Part shown: piece after piece, positions 41,631 to 52,435 of the stretch
Layout of the letters: each line of letters starts with the position of its first letter
How positions within the stretch are numbered: position 1 is the stretch's first letter
From: Diphasiastrum complanatum
Lineage: Eukaryota; Streptophyta; Lycopodiopsida; Lycopodiales; Lycopodiaceae
Assembly (NCBI GenBank): GCA_029204225.1
Contig: CM055100.1
Location: forward strand, 6,189,165-6,253,164
DNA: 64,000 bases
Direction: 5' to 3'
Translations under genes and position numbers: made by a program
Notes under the pieces: model-generated
What the model was told of the DNA's origin: nothing
What the model saw: the letters and a program-made list of their open reading frames with translations, nothing else
Database searches by the model: none

Positions 41631-42480
41631 GCAAACACAAGATTAATTAAGAGCTTAATGCGTGGTGATAGCGGAAGCGATGAGTAGACAATTAGACAAA
41701 ACAATCAGATAGTCAGACAGAACGTAGAAAAGCATTGCAATATTGACAAGAATCAGAACGCAGGACCGGACATTGGCTTGATCAGATTAAGTATAACGAA
41801 TATACAACTCAGATAATGCAAGTGAGCACAAGACAATAGTGAAAGTAATCGCGTGCTTCATAGAGCTAATCACAATTTGTAAAAGTTATGAGCTTATTAC
41901 TAATAATCTGTCTGAAAAGAAATTGATGCATGAAAAAAATTTACTATGTCTATCTCTGAGTGAAAAAAAAGATTGAATTGCATTACTTGTTATTCTCATT
42001 CACTCTCTTATTTATGAATACTAAGATGGTATTTAGTATATGTACATTTTACATTTGTGTAGATGATAGGTACAAAAAGAGGGCATGAAGTGGTTGTGTC
42101 GTCTGTAGGAGATCATGGGTGGCTGCCGTGGTTGTCAAATCTGATTGCACAGTGCATAGAACAAGAGTGAGGAGGCCGCGACGTTGGGCTTCGCTAAAAT
42201 TGACGCTGGTAAAAATGCAAAAATTGCGACACTTTGTCCAATGCCTTAGAAAATCATTTGTAAGGTCCTTCAACTTTCTATAAGGGCACCTTCGGCTATT
42301 TGTAGGGCACCTTCAGCATTTGGTCGTCGCAAAAATACAAAGGTGAAACTTTGTCACATTTTTCACTTGTTTAAATTTTACTTGTATTTATGTAGGCTGT
42401 GCGACAACATGAGTAAAAATGTAGCAACATGAATGAAAGCAGATTAAAAATAAGATTTAGGAGAGTAGAGAGGATAAATC
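41631..42480. other. Non-coding insertion-like stretch between gag pieces
   Basis: No coding signal. It shares GGGCACCTTCGGC/CAGC words with the reverse complement of the tandem repeat at 56609-56688, so it may be an LTR of the same unknown family. Boundaries were not established. Confidence 0.35.
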
Positions 42481-42499
42481 CAATAGAAAAGTCTACTTG

Positions 42500-43044
42500 G
42501 AAAGGGGTAAAGTGGCTCTTATCATGCGCTTTAAACCAAGAAAGTTCTTGGAAGATCCATTTTTCCTGTTAAGCAAGGTCAAGATGGGAAAGAGAGAGAG
42601 GGTCCAGCAAACGGGTCAAACATCTACGATTCGAATGCAACACAGCCCTCACTCTTGATCATGCAATGATTCTGTGGCATCAGAAGAGACCTCAAACGTT
42701 GCGAGTAGTACGCCATGTTGCAGGAAGCCATGGAAGACGTTATCAGAGAAGAGGATGAAGGCTCAGATGATGACTCCTATCCAACAGCCCATCATCAGAC
42801 TCCCTCGGTAGCATCAACCTCCAATGCTTCTAGTATTTTGATAGATCTACTGATGGAACAAATGATGAAACTACACAAACAACAGATGGAGCAATTAACA
42901 ACCTAGTTTGATAAAAAACTGAAGGCTTTACAAGGTGTTGTAGCATCATCTTCTAGCATTCCCGATCTGAACTAGCTACAGTATCCTCGAAGGAAAAATG
43001 TATGGTGTTCATTTTGTACCCAGAACTATGCCACCAACGAGTGT
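42500..43044 (+). mobile_element. Ty3/gypsy gag C-terminal fragment with zinc knuckle
   Basis: A frame at 42715-42906 encodes an acidic segment (DVIREEDEGSDDDSYPTAHH) and a helical LLMEQMMKLHKQQMEQL stretch. Beyond a stop it gives NVWCSFCTQNYATNEC, a degraded CCHC knuckle, and then FCHLCK. It breaks off at about 43044, where minus-strand copia sequence starts. Confidence 0.6.
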
Positions 43045-43432
43045 TCAATATTGACACAACCGTTTTGCCACCTGTGCAAGTGTGAGACTATCTTCAATGG
43101 AAGATGATAGCAAGGCTACTGCCTTGTCATTTTTCTCCCTCCATTCACGTAGCTCCTTGTCTATTGTCGTAGGCATTTCTTCTGTGCTATCCACCCAGGG
43201 GAATAGTCCTTCGCCCTTGAATATCAAAGATTTCTTAACTTTCGAGGCTAGAAAGTTAGATCCTAAAGAATCAAGTATTGTGCAGATCTTGCTCTGCATG
43301 CTGCTGATTGAAGCCATTGCTTCTTGGAGTCTTTTCTCTTGTTGATGGTTGTTAGTTTGAATGCTGGGCCTCCTGGATCTGCTAGCTTCTTGGCTATGTC
43401 AAAATATGACAAGATGACTTGCTCTGATACCA
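43045..43432 (-). mobile_element. Ty1/copia 5' end: primer site and gag start
   Basis: The minus strand carries an exact primer-binding site TGGTATCAGAGC (43432-43421), then a gag frame from 43317 with LDSLGSNFLASKVKKSLIF and REWREKNDKAVALLSSSIED, which matches the copia gag N-terminus. It stops at 43045 in the middle of gag. The adjoining LTR extends right from 43434. The fragment interrupts gypsy sequence of the opposite orientation. Confidence 0.75.
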
Positions 43433-43433
43433 C

Positions 43434-44130
43434 TGATGAGAATCAGAATCGCGATTTGGATTTCGCAGTTGTGAAGGAACCACGATCCTCTTGCGACTGG
43501 ATGGAGTTCAGATGCAATCGCTGGACACTGCCAGCTGAATCACTCCTACAATCCTCCAGAATGTAGTCAGGCACTGCTGATCTAAGTTTCTAAAATTAAT
43601 GCAGCATGCAACATAGTTTCAACCAAGGTGCAGAATAAAAAAAAATGAACAAGAAAACTTAGACATACGAGTAACATCAGACGCATTTGCATTCGAGATT
43701 AGACACAACAAGACAAATTATCTATATTGAACTTCCTCTGTTTTCTTCAAACACTGCATGCAAATCCACGCAGTGCGTTGGCATGGGAGAAACACGGTTC
43801 TCTCACGAGTAATCATCTCTCTTTACTAGCGGACAGTTGGATCTCTATGGATCCTGATCACAGAGCTCGTTTCGCACGTAGGCGGACTTGTTGTCTGTAT
43901 TTCATCTTGATTTCTTACTAGCATCAGACTTCTACATTTTATTATATGTGTATTCTATTGATCTATATGTCAAGTATCATCCAGTAAGTATGGTCGCTCT
44001 ATGTAAATCTGAGATTAGAGTGATTAAGCATCTACAACTAATCAGGGAATTACAAGAGTGGCTGATTAGCCACGTCCTAAAATGTATCTGTTGATGTCAT
44101 ACCATTAGATTAGATATCTGTACTCCTGGG
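43434..44130 (-). repeat. Probable 5' LTR of the minus-strand copia fragment
   Basis: It starts TGATGAGAATC directly beside the primer-binding site with one spacer base. The inner terminal arrangement (TCATCA, G, TGG) parallels the minus-strand copia at 22710. No coding signal. The outer end is uncertain; gypsy coding sequence has resumed by about 44190. Confidence 0.5.
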
Positions 44131-44137
44131 TACTTGT

Positions 44138-44916
44138 ATGATCTTGCTGGTACTCTTTTTGGACACACCAATCACTTTTGGAGTGAACATGATCAATGTA
44201 GCATGGCTGTCAACGGAAGCTATTGAGGACCCTATGGATGACGATTTAGTCCCTTGGCAACATGCTTTTACCTACAACAAGGAGACTAAGCTGATTGTGA
44301 GCAGGTCTTGCAACATATGGACCCAGATCATTATGGAATGAAAAAAGTAGTAGCTCAGCCACAACAGAAATTCGCAATGGCTAAAGTTTCCAAGATAGAT
44401 CTTCGAAAGGCACTTGCCAACAAGAAAACCCAGTTGAAACAACGTTATAACCAGGTGATCCGATGGAGCGATCTACCGGAGGAGGCCATAGCCACGGTGG
44501 ATGTGGATATTCACAATCATGAAGCGAATATCGCACTAGTTCCGAAGAAAGACAACAAGGATGAACCCAACTATGTGAGCAGAAAAGAAAAAAAGAAGGT
44601 GTTGGATTTCTTGAAGTCAGTCCAAATGGACCCAGATGCAGCGTCATCTTCTTCACAGATGACTGATAATCCAAAGATTACGAGTCGGATCAATATGCTG
44701 AAGGAAGAGTCTCGCCAAACGCCAGTTCACGAGATGCTTGAGACCTTCACGAACTATACCTTAGACGACGTAGTAATTATGATGTCGCAAGCCCAAAGAG
44801 AACCTAGTCAAAGTCAGGGACCAGCAGAGCAAGTCTTCGAAGGACCTACGCAAATGCAACCTATGAATCTAGCTGAGCCAGGTGAAGAAGAAAATATCGT
44901 GCATGTGGGAGAATAG
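44138..44916 (+). mobile_element. Ty3/gypsy gag-pol linker region
   Basis: Frames 44138-44341 (VAWLSTEAIEDPMDDDLVPW) and 44308-44916 (203 codons open; KVSKIDLRKALANKKTQLKQ, then NEPNYVSRKEK-like and TPVHEMLETFTNYTLDDVV) are long, stop-poor and run straight into the RT frame at 44920, so they belong to the same polyprotein. No retropepsin motif is seen here. The regions differ by a frame change near 44310-44340. Confidence 0.6.
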
Positions 44917-44919
44917 TTA

Positions 44920-45923
44920 ATGCCCACTCAATTCAAAAGACTATGCTCATTATTGGTGGAATACAAGGATTGCTTTGCTTGGAATTACAGTAATCTGAAG
45001 GGTATCCCACCACCCATAGTCCGTCATACCATACCCTTGGTGGATGGAACGATCCCCAAGGTGAGTCATTACTATCGTTACAACCCAAATTATACAAAGC
45101 TGATCAAGCAAGAGATGCAAAAGTTGTTAGATGTTGATTTCATCTATGAAATCGAGCACATTGTGTTGTCAATAGTCATAGTACCCAAGAAGAATGGCAA
45201 AATGCAAATCTATGTGAACCTGAAAGCGTTGAATGTAGTCACCAAGAAGGATCATTTTCCTTTACCATTTATGAAAAGTGTTCTAGATAGAGTAGCAGGA
45301 GCAGAAGCCTACAGTTTCCTAGATGGCTTCAGCGGCTACAATCAAGTAAAAATAGCGCCGCAAGATCAGCACAAGACAACATTCGCCACGGAATGGAGAG
45401 CTTATGCCTACAAGGTGATGTCGTTTGCACTTTGCAATGCCCCAAGTATCTTCCAACGAGTCATGCAGACGACATTCAAAGAGTATTTGAAATGTTTTTT
45501 TGAGATTTTCTTAGATGATCTGTGCGTGCATGGACCTAATTCAGAGCACTTATCTAATCTAGAAAATGTGCTAAAGAAATGTCATGAGTATCAGACATCC
45601 TAAACCCAGAAAAGTGTCAGTTTTGGATGACACATGGCCTAATCCTTGGCCATATAGTATCCAGACACGGGATTGCCACAGAAGTGTCAAAGATAAGGAT
45701 CGTTGTCAATCTGCCACCACTAGGAATGATCTGCAGAGTCTACATTTTCATGGGTCACGCTAACTATTACAAGTTCTTCATTCTGGACTTTGCGGAGTTA
45801 GCACGACCAATTTACAAACTCACAACGGAACCACATTGGATTGAGAAAGCCCTACAGGCTTTTCAGAAGCTTAAAGATGCATTGGTCTTAGTGCCAATAT
45901 TACGTCCACCCAATTGGTCGTGA
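44920..45923 (+). mobile_element. Ty3/gypsy reverse transcriptase, frameshifted
   Basis: 44920-45603 is open for 227 codons: CFAWNYSNLKGIPP, IPKVSHYYRYNP, VIVPKKNGKMQIYVNLKALN, SFLDGFSGYNQVKIAPQDQ, KVMSFALCNAPSIFQRVMQ and the active site FLDD at about 45510-45521. A TAA ends the frame; 45627-45923 continues in another frame with the connection region (TKHGLILGHIVSRHGIAT-like, then MGHANYYKFF). It breaks off before RNase H. It is the best-preserved RT of the same family as 20100-21300. Confidence 0.9.
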
Positions 45924-46019
45924 ACACAAAAGTCAAAGGAAACGAAGACGAAGGTTCACAAACACAAAAGTCAAAGCAGACAAAGACGAACGGTTAACGA
46001 ACACAAAAGATTCATGAAC
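45922..46019 (+). repeat. 38-39-bp tandem repeat, about 2.5 units
   Basis: Units start at 45922, 45960 and 45999 with RAACACAAAAG and contain GTCAAAG and ACGAAGACGAA-like words ending GGTTMAC. The array sits exactly between the plus-strand gypsy RT and the minus-strand gypsy protease. Confidence 0.8.
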
Positions 46020-47104
46020 GAGAATCTTTTGCGGTCCAGTACGAGAGAAGGCAAACGACCAAAACCAAACCAACGACGGAAACAAAACCTTCTCCTGCCC
46101 TCAATGTGCTGGGTTCTGGATCTGAATCATGTTGACAAGCATGCCCAGCCATACAGTCAATAGTTGCCAATGCGTCCGTCCATCTCATGATATCTGTTTC
46201 AGAATCATAACGACCTCCCCTGGCTTGCCTTGGGCGATCGATCATATGATCAGTGGTGGACGATCTGTCATCAGCTTTTGGTGTAATAGGTTTCACCGCC
46301 CATGTGGTTGGATCAACCTTTACAGCCTTCTCCCTATTTTGGAAGGTGAGTTTCTCGGTTCCCCAGTTGTGAACCACTTGTGCAGTCCTCAACCATGGTC
46401 TTTCTAGTAAAACGCGGTAGGCAAAAGGGGACTCTGGTATGTCCATCACCACAAAAGTGATCACAAGCTTTCCTATTTATTTTTATAGGGATGTCGTCAA
46501 CTACACCTTTTGGTTTAACACATGATTGATCTACTAGTTTGATGGCAAATCTCATTGGCTTCAATCCTTGCAGATCCCATTTTTGGTACAAAGTAGTGAA
46601 AATCAAAGTTACACTTGAGCCTTCATCTACCACTACTGCCTCATCCTCGAATCTCTTGTGCTTGATCGACATGGTGATATTGTGTTCTTCGCTTTCCCAT
46701 GCTGTCTCAATGTGGAGGACGTTTGTTTCTTCATAGCCCGCACAATATATGGACTTTGTATCACTGGTTCCACTTTAGCTTTGGCCCATTGGGCTAGGAG
46801 GCTCTTGGCTTGTGACACAATTCGCAGTAATTCTCCAAGGGATGAACTAACACGACTTGCTAGCAAACTGGTGAGCACTTCAGTGTGTAGTTCCTCAGGC
46901 TCCACCATGTGAAATGGTGGTTCATGTTGATGCAACCGATTGTTCTGATCAGTTCGCAATGGTGAGGCCGCTTGTGGTACTGGTTCTTCAACAACAAAAG
47001 GTTCTACATGTATGTCTCTTGCTTGAGCTTTTTCTTCCTCTTGCGCCTTCTACACCCAGTGACGTATCTTCTGCACTCAGTGATGCATCTTTTGACGTTT
47101 GAAC
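46012..47104 (-). mobile_element. Ty3/gypsy protease region, minus strand
   Basis: Read on the minus strand: 46959-46633 is a gag-protease linker. 46672-46334 gives the retropepsin with VVVDEGSSVTLIFTTLYQK (normally D-S/G-G), then LQGLKPMRFAIKLVDQS. After a frameshift near 46460, the second half is MITFVVMDIPESPFAYRVLL and RPWLRTAQVVHNWG. The stretch to 46012 is the region before RT, which is missing. It meets plus-strand gag at about 47105, head to head. Confidence 0.78.
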
Positions 47105-47106
47105 AA

Positions 47107-48503
47107 TGTTCAGAAAAAGACTAAAGAATCCCTTAAAAAATATACATGAAAGGTTAAAAATCTTACAAGAAAACTAACCGGTGTATATCCCGTTGATATG
47201 CAGATCAAATGGTTTTTGGCTGGTTTACCACCAAAGATTGATCGATATTGCAGACAAGGGGACATGACCTCCTTAGTAGCAGTAATAGGTAGTGCAAAAA
47301 ATTTTGAGACCTCAAAACTAGCACGAAAGCGACGCTCAACTAAAAGATCTCATAAGTCTAAGACTAATTCTAGTGATAGCGATGATGATTCAGATTCTGA
47401 CTCAAGTACCAGTTCTTCAAGCTCAAAACCCAAAAGTAGCGATTCATCAGAATCAAAAGCTGATAGAGGAGAGAAAAGAAATAAATGACAATCCAAGCGG
47501 AAAGATGACACTAAAACCATCGAGGATAAGTCATCAACTTCTAAAGTCGAAAAGCTCTAGAAGAGTAATATGGCTGACCTTAATAAAAAGCTTCGTGAGT
47601 GCAGATCTCTGAAGTTGCAGACAAAAGACCAAAAGCGTCTTCATCCAACTCAAGAATGTGGTGTACAAAATGTGGAACTTCTGGACATACTAAGGAAGAC
47701 TGCACCATTGTGAATGTAAAGTATATTGAAGATCCTGCCCAGGAGATACTTTTTATTTTTTAGAATGATGTGACTACTAACTATATTTAGGGTACTGCTA
47801 CATCAGCCCAGCAGGATAGACCAAAGTTCGCACTAAGAAGACACAATCCTCCTGAATTTGTTGGACTGACGAAGTCTCAAATCGTGACTAAACTAGTGTC
47901 GGGCAACTGCTACAACTGTGGAGAGTGGGGACATTTTTCTCCTGACTGTCCTCAGTCGCGAAAGTCGATTGGTTATGTACCGTTATGCCGAACTATCGGG
48001 AGACTGGCCACAAGTATCCTGATTGCCCTCAGCCACAGAAGTTGCAACCCAAATATCAGTATGTAGCAACATCAGCTGCTGTAGACTCGAAAGCAAAAGC
48101 TTCGACTGATGCTGTTGTGCAGAGGATTGATGTTATTGAAGGAAAATTGGCGAAGACATAGGACTAGTCCTGGCCAAGTGATGTGGAGAAGATATTCAAA
48201 GTCACAACGAGAAGCAAAGGCTCCTCGAAACCCGAACAGAAATCTTCAACGAAGTGCAGAAAATCCTCGAAGAAGAAATCTTTTAGCAAGTCAACAAACA
48301 AATCTACGACTAAAGAAGATCTTAAAAATGACCCCGACTATAACTGCGATGCTGCAAAGCTATTTGCAAAAGATATCTCAGAAGAAGCGAAAGAAATTAT
48401 CAACACTGAACTTCAGTCAGTTGCTGCAGAGAAGGTGGTCACATTCGAGGAAAGGGACGACGAAATCACGAAGACTAAATTGTCTAGTGCTGTTATTGTG
48501 TAG
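47107..48503 (+). mobile_element. Ty3/gypsy gag with zinc knuckles
   Basis: KKTKESLKKYT leads into QIKWFLAGLPPKIDRYCRQG, a capsid C-terminal motif, then a Ser/Asp-rich stretch. Three knuckle-like units follow: WCTKCGTSGHTKEDC near 47660-47705, CYNCGEWGHFSPDC near 47905-47950, and a degraded NYRETGHKYPDC near 47990-48030. A charged linker (KIFKVTTRSK, EEAKEIINTELQSV) runs to 48503. Several stops and shifts break the frame. No pol follows on this strand. Confidence 0.75.
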
Positions 48504-48825
48504 GGTCAAAGATTTTGCATAGTATAGCTCTCCCGCCTGTCAACAAGGGTTAGATCACTGGATAGGCACCTAACTATGCATAGATGCTATTTATAGTTAG
48601 TTTCCTACTTCTTCCATTAACTCTATTCACCACTAACACTACCCACCTTTAACTCTACTCCTCTACACTAACATTCATCATGATTTTAGACTGAATGAGA
48701 AGAAAAAAGTGAATAGGGAAAGGAGAAGAGAGAACGAGAGGAGAGGAAAGAGGGAGAGAGAGAAGGGGAGAGATGTGAGATGGAGGTTAGCTCAAATGCT
48801 CAATGTTATTGCTTATGGAAAAACC

Positions 48826-50115
48826 TTAACTAAACACAAACAAAAAGCATGGAAGAAATGGAAATAGCAAGCAATCACAACAATAACATAAGCAAGAGTG
48901 ATTAGCAAATGAAGATGCTTGAGCCTCAAAATAGTAGAGTCTCCTCCACGGAGGTGGGCTGAGCCTTCTTTTCCATGAAATGTTGGCAAGCCTTGAGGGC
49001 TTGTTTGGCCTGGGCGAGCTCGTGAGTTGCGCTTGCCCGATATTTATCAAACTTTGCCTAGTATTTGTTTAATTTTTGGCTATAGACCTGCACCTGACGC
49101 CTAAAGAGATTCATTTCTGATTTAGATAGCGGCCTTGAGTCTGGTGCAGGTTGAGCTAACCAGACAAGCTTTTCACTTTGTAAGGCTTTGACCTCCACCC
49201 CCAGGCGTGTATTCTCTACTTTTAAAAGTTGTAATTGCACCTGGATGGGGGCAAGCCGTTGGGACGCTTCGGATTAAAGCTCCCGCACCTTCGTGGACGT
49301 CTCTGTCAGCGCTTTGGAGAGGCTTTGGATGTATAGATTGAGACCCTCCTCCTGCTACAGCTTGGCAATCTCTTGGTGCCCTTCTTGCTTATGTTGGTGA
49401 GTTAGGATCAGCTCATGCTGCAGCTTGGTGAGTTCTGCTCGCAGCCGTGTGTTGCTTGTTGCCAGGTGTAGTACCCTACTTTCCAAAATAGCTTTGGTTG
49501 TTACCGCCTCTAGGATGCATTTGCCCAGAGTCTGGTACGCTGTCGTTAGGTTGGTGGGAGTAGCCGAGAATTCAAAAAAGATTTCACTATATGACTCAAC
49601 ATCTTGGACTGGATTCTGTCCTTGTGAAATGTTGAAATAACCAGAAAGTTATTCAACAGATGTGCAGCCGTTTGAATGACGGATTCCACGATAGCATCTA
49701 TCAGGTAACCATTGTTAGTCTAGATTGGGATTTTTGGTGTAGATTGGGTGACGAAAGGTTTGATCAGAGTTTTGGCTTGGCGATGGGAGATGGGCTGACG
49801 ATCACCGGACATAATGCCAATGGTGACCATCGAGTTTGCGTTAATCCTGACCTTGTACATGGTACCTTGGTACAAGAAGTGGAAGCATGTATTTTGCGCA
49901 TTCCAGGTGGTGTAAGCGTGAAGGGCGAGGCCCATGTTAATCTCATAATGAGAAAGTGTCGAAAAAAAAAACCATTGCCTCTAGACGTGGGCCGGTTGTC
50001 TGTAGCCATAGTTGGATTAGAGCGTTAGAGGGTAAGGGCCAAATCTGTGTGGCCTCGGGGATCTCACGCTGGATCACCTGCTTGGTGCCAGAGTCTTCAG
50101 AGGATGAGGAAGCCA
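48826..50115 (-). mobile_element. Decayed minus-strand coding region, probably retroelement gag-like
   Basis: From about 50115 downward: SEDSGTKQVIQREIPEATQ, then in another frame YEINMGLALHAYTTW and GTMYKVRINANSMVTIGIM, then VIQTAAHLLNNFLVISTFHK. A coiled-coil segment follows at 49240-48826 (QLQLLKVENTRLGVEVKALQ, then ATHELAQAKQALKAC). Codon flow is coherent but broken by several stops and shifts. I do not recognise the family. Its place just after LTR-like sequence and its architecture suggest a gypsy-type gag; a decayed host gene is not excluded. Confidence 0.4.
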
Positions 50116-51240
50116 TGTTAGCAGTGATGATTAAAGGACGAAAAAGTAGGAAAAACGGTGGAAAAGGTAAAAAGGTGTGGAAACGACAAAAAACTGTGAA
50201 TTACGAGTGTCGGATGGCAAGAATTATAGTTCAGAGCACAGACCTGGGTTCAGTATGAGCAGATGATAGCTTGTAGGAAATTTGGTCGCAAACAGAGAAC
50301 TTGGTAATTTCAGTGTAAATTTTAGTAGAGCTTCGCTAGCAAAGGTGACAAATGACTCAAATTCAGCCCTTATATAGTGGAATTTAGAGTGCATATTAGG
50401 TAAAATCCACTTTTCCTTGCTCAGTTCCACCCAAATTTTGGCAGGGACCTTCTTCACAAAATTATAAGACCTCAGGGAAGTCTGCAAGAGTTCAGAAGGT
50501 GATTTGACTGCCATGCAAGGGTTCTGCGAGGGTTCAAATTGTTTGCGAGGGTTCAACTCTCGTAGGAAGTGATTTCTCGCACAACATGTTTCTTTGATTG
50601 GATTTTCAAGATCAGACCATGTAGTCAGACTGATTTCATTGCTCTGATTCCATTTAGGCACCTTGCGAGGGTTGGTAAGATGATCTTGATGCTCTGTGAG
50701 GGTTCTGAATATTTAGCCTCTAGGAACCCTCACACACACTAAAAAATGATGATTCCTCCATCAGAAACTCTAGCAGAGATTTTTATGGATGCATCTTGGC
50801 CAGATCTAGTGACTGTCCAAGTTTCAAGGGCTATCTCCCAAGGAATCTCCAAAAATCATGAAAAAAGTACTCTTTTAGAGTGCTTTTTGACGAGATTTTG
50901 AGATTTTCTAATTTTTAACTTTTGCAATCTGGCAATCAGCTTCATCCATGCTTGATCTGACTGTTGGTAGTTTTCTAGAAATTTTGATGGATAATTGGTA
51001 GCAGATCTACCAGTTCTTGTTGAATTTTGCCCTTAATTTGCCATAGTTTTTGAGATCAAGGTCTCTGATCTACAAATTTAGGGGACTTATTGGCATAATC
51101 TGATGATCTGCTTCCTCCTTGATCCCATCTGGATCTGGATCCCTCTTGGATTATGATGGATTTTCTTGATCTTGCCAAATCTGGCCGAATTTTGATGGAT
51201 CTAGCTTGATTTGGCTTGATCTTCCTAGATCTAGCGGTGA
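50116..51240 (-). other. LTR/leader-like non-coding sequence
   Basis: No coding signal. It is rich in GCGAGGGTTC and related words (50450-50720) and in CTTGATCTNGC words (51100-51230). It lies between a gypsy integrase end (51241-51468) and the coding remnant below 50115, as an LTR would in an INT-LTR-gag order. Confidence 0.4.
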
Positions 51241-51468
51241 TGGTTTATCAGAATAGCTTTTCGTAACGTGCCACCACCAACCTGGATCTATCTTACTGTG
51301 GTGGCCAGTACTTGGCTACCGTTGATGGGTGTGTCAAATGGCGTCTCATCTAGCTTCTCTAAATTCACGGCTCCATGATTAAGAATTTCCTTGATCTGAT
51401 AAGGACCTTCGCCTATGAATTTTAATTTTCCCTTGATCGCCTTGGTTTTATACATCAGCAACTTAACC
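51241..51468 (-). mobile_element. Ty3/gypsy integrase C-terminal end
   Basis: The minus strand encodes KLLMYKTKAIKGKLKFIGEG, PYQIKEILNHGAVNLEKLDE and then TPINGSQVL, the usual end of gypsy integrase (K/L-x-F-x-G-P-Y/F ... G-A-V-x-L-E ... N-G). It abuts copia sequence at about 51468. Confidence 0.72.
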
Positions 51469-52435
51469 TCATAGCTTTAGCACTTTCACATAAAGTCCTA
51501 TTCTTCCTTTCAGCCACTCCATTTTGTTGTGGGGTCCTTGATGTTGTATACTCCCTCTTGATCCCATGCTCATCACAAAAGGCCTTGAACTTGTTAGATA
51601 TGTACTCACCACCATTGTCATCTCTCAAGCATTTGATCTTTGTGGAAAATCGGTTCTCCCTTGCGTTCTTGAACTTGACAAAGAAATCATACACTTCATC
51701 CTTGCTCTTTAGTAGACAGATCCAACAAAATCTACTAAAATCATCAATGAATGTTACATACATCTTAGCTCCACTATTGCTAATTGTAGTAAATTATCCG
51801 AATGTACAAGTTGAAAAGGCTTTGTAGATCTAAAAATAGATCTAGTATAAGGTAGTCTATGTGACTTAGACAAAACACAAGACTCAGAAACATGCTTGAC
51901 ATTACTTAAGGAACTTGAAAGACCAATCACAACCTTCTTCCTTGCCATTATCTCCAATGACTTGAAGTTGAGGTGTCTCATCCTTTTGTGCCAAACCTCT
52001 TGAATAGAAATTTGCTCCCTTGCAACACATCCAACTTGGTTAGCAATAACACAAGCATCAAGCTTGAACAACTTCCCTTGCCTTTTACCTTTTCCAATCA
52101 AGACATCCTTCCTTTTGATCAAACAAGCATCTCCATCAAACTCCACCTTGAGGCCTTTACTTAGCATTTGACTCACACTAAGTAAATTCTTGGTAATAGA
52201 TGGAATAAACAAGACATCCTCCAAATGAACATTCCTATTTGTAGAGAGAGAGATAGGAATTGTGCCAATTCCTTTGATTGCACACTCACCATCATTGGCC
52301 GTGTAGATTACCCTCTTGTCATCTCCATATGCCAACAAAGGAGTGAAATACTCTTTGTGAAAGGTCATGTGTGAACTTGCTCCACTATCAATCCACCAAG
52401 GATCTAGATCTCCATCATTAGCAAGAATACATGAA
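51469..52435 (-). mobile_element. Ty1/copia protease and integrase block, inverted
   Basis: On the minus strand 52449-51754 is open for 231 codons: WWIDSGASSHM (protease active site DSGA), VLFIPSITKNLLSVSQM, and the GAG-pre-integrase motif VWHKRMRHLNFKSLE. A frame change then leads to 51763-51455 with the integrase core: MYVTFIDDFSRFCWICLL (catalytic D), CLRDDNGGEYISN (second D), and PQQNGVAERKNRTL (catalytic E). It ends CESAKAM at about 51470, exactly where the plus-strand block at 52431 takes up the same protein (FWDQALLCANFLCNR). The HHCC zinc region is only partly conserved. The block is therefore one half of a split integrase, in inverse orientation to the rest. Confidence 0.9.

Noticed and set aside
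46129-47102. Plus-strand open frames at 46129-46407, 46658-46912 and 46914-47102
   Set aside because: They are antisense to the recognisable minus-strand gypsy protease and its linker.
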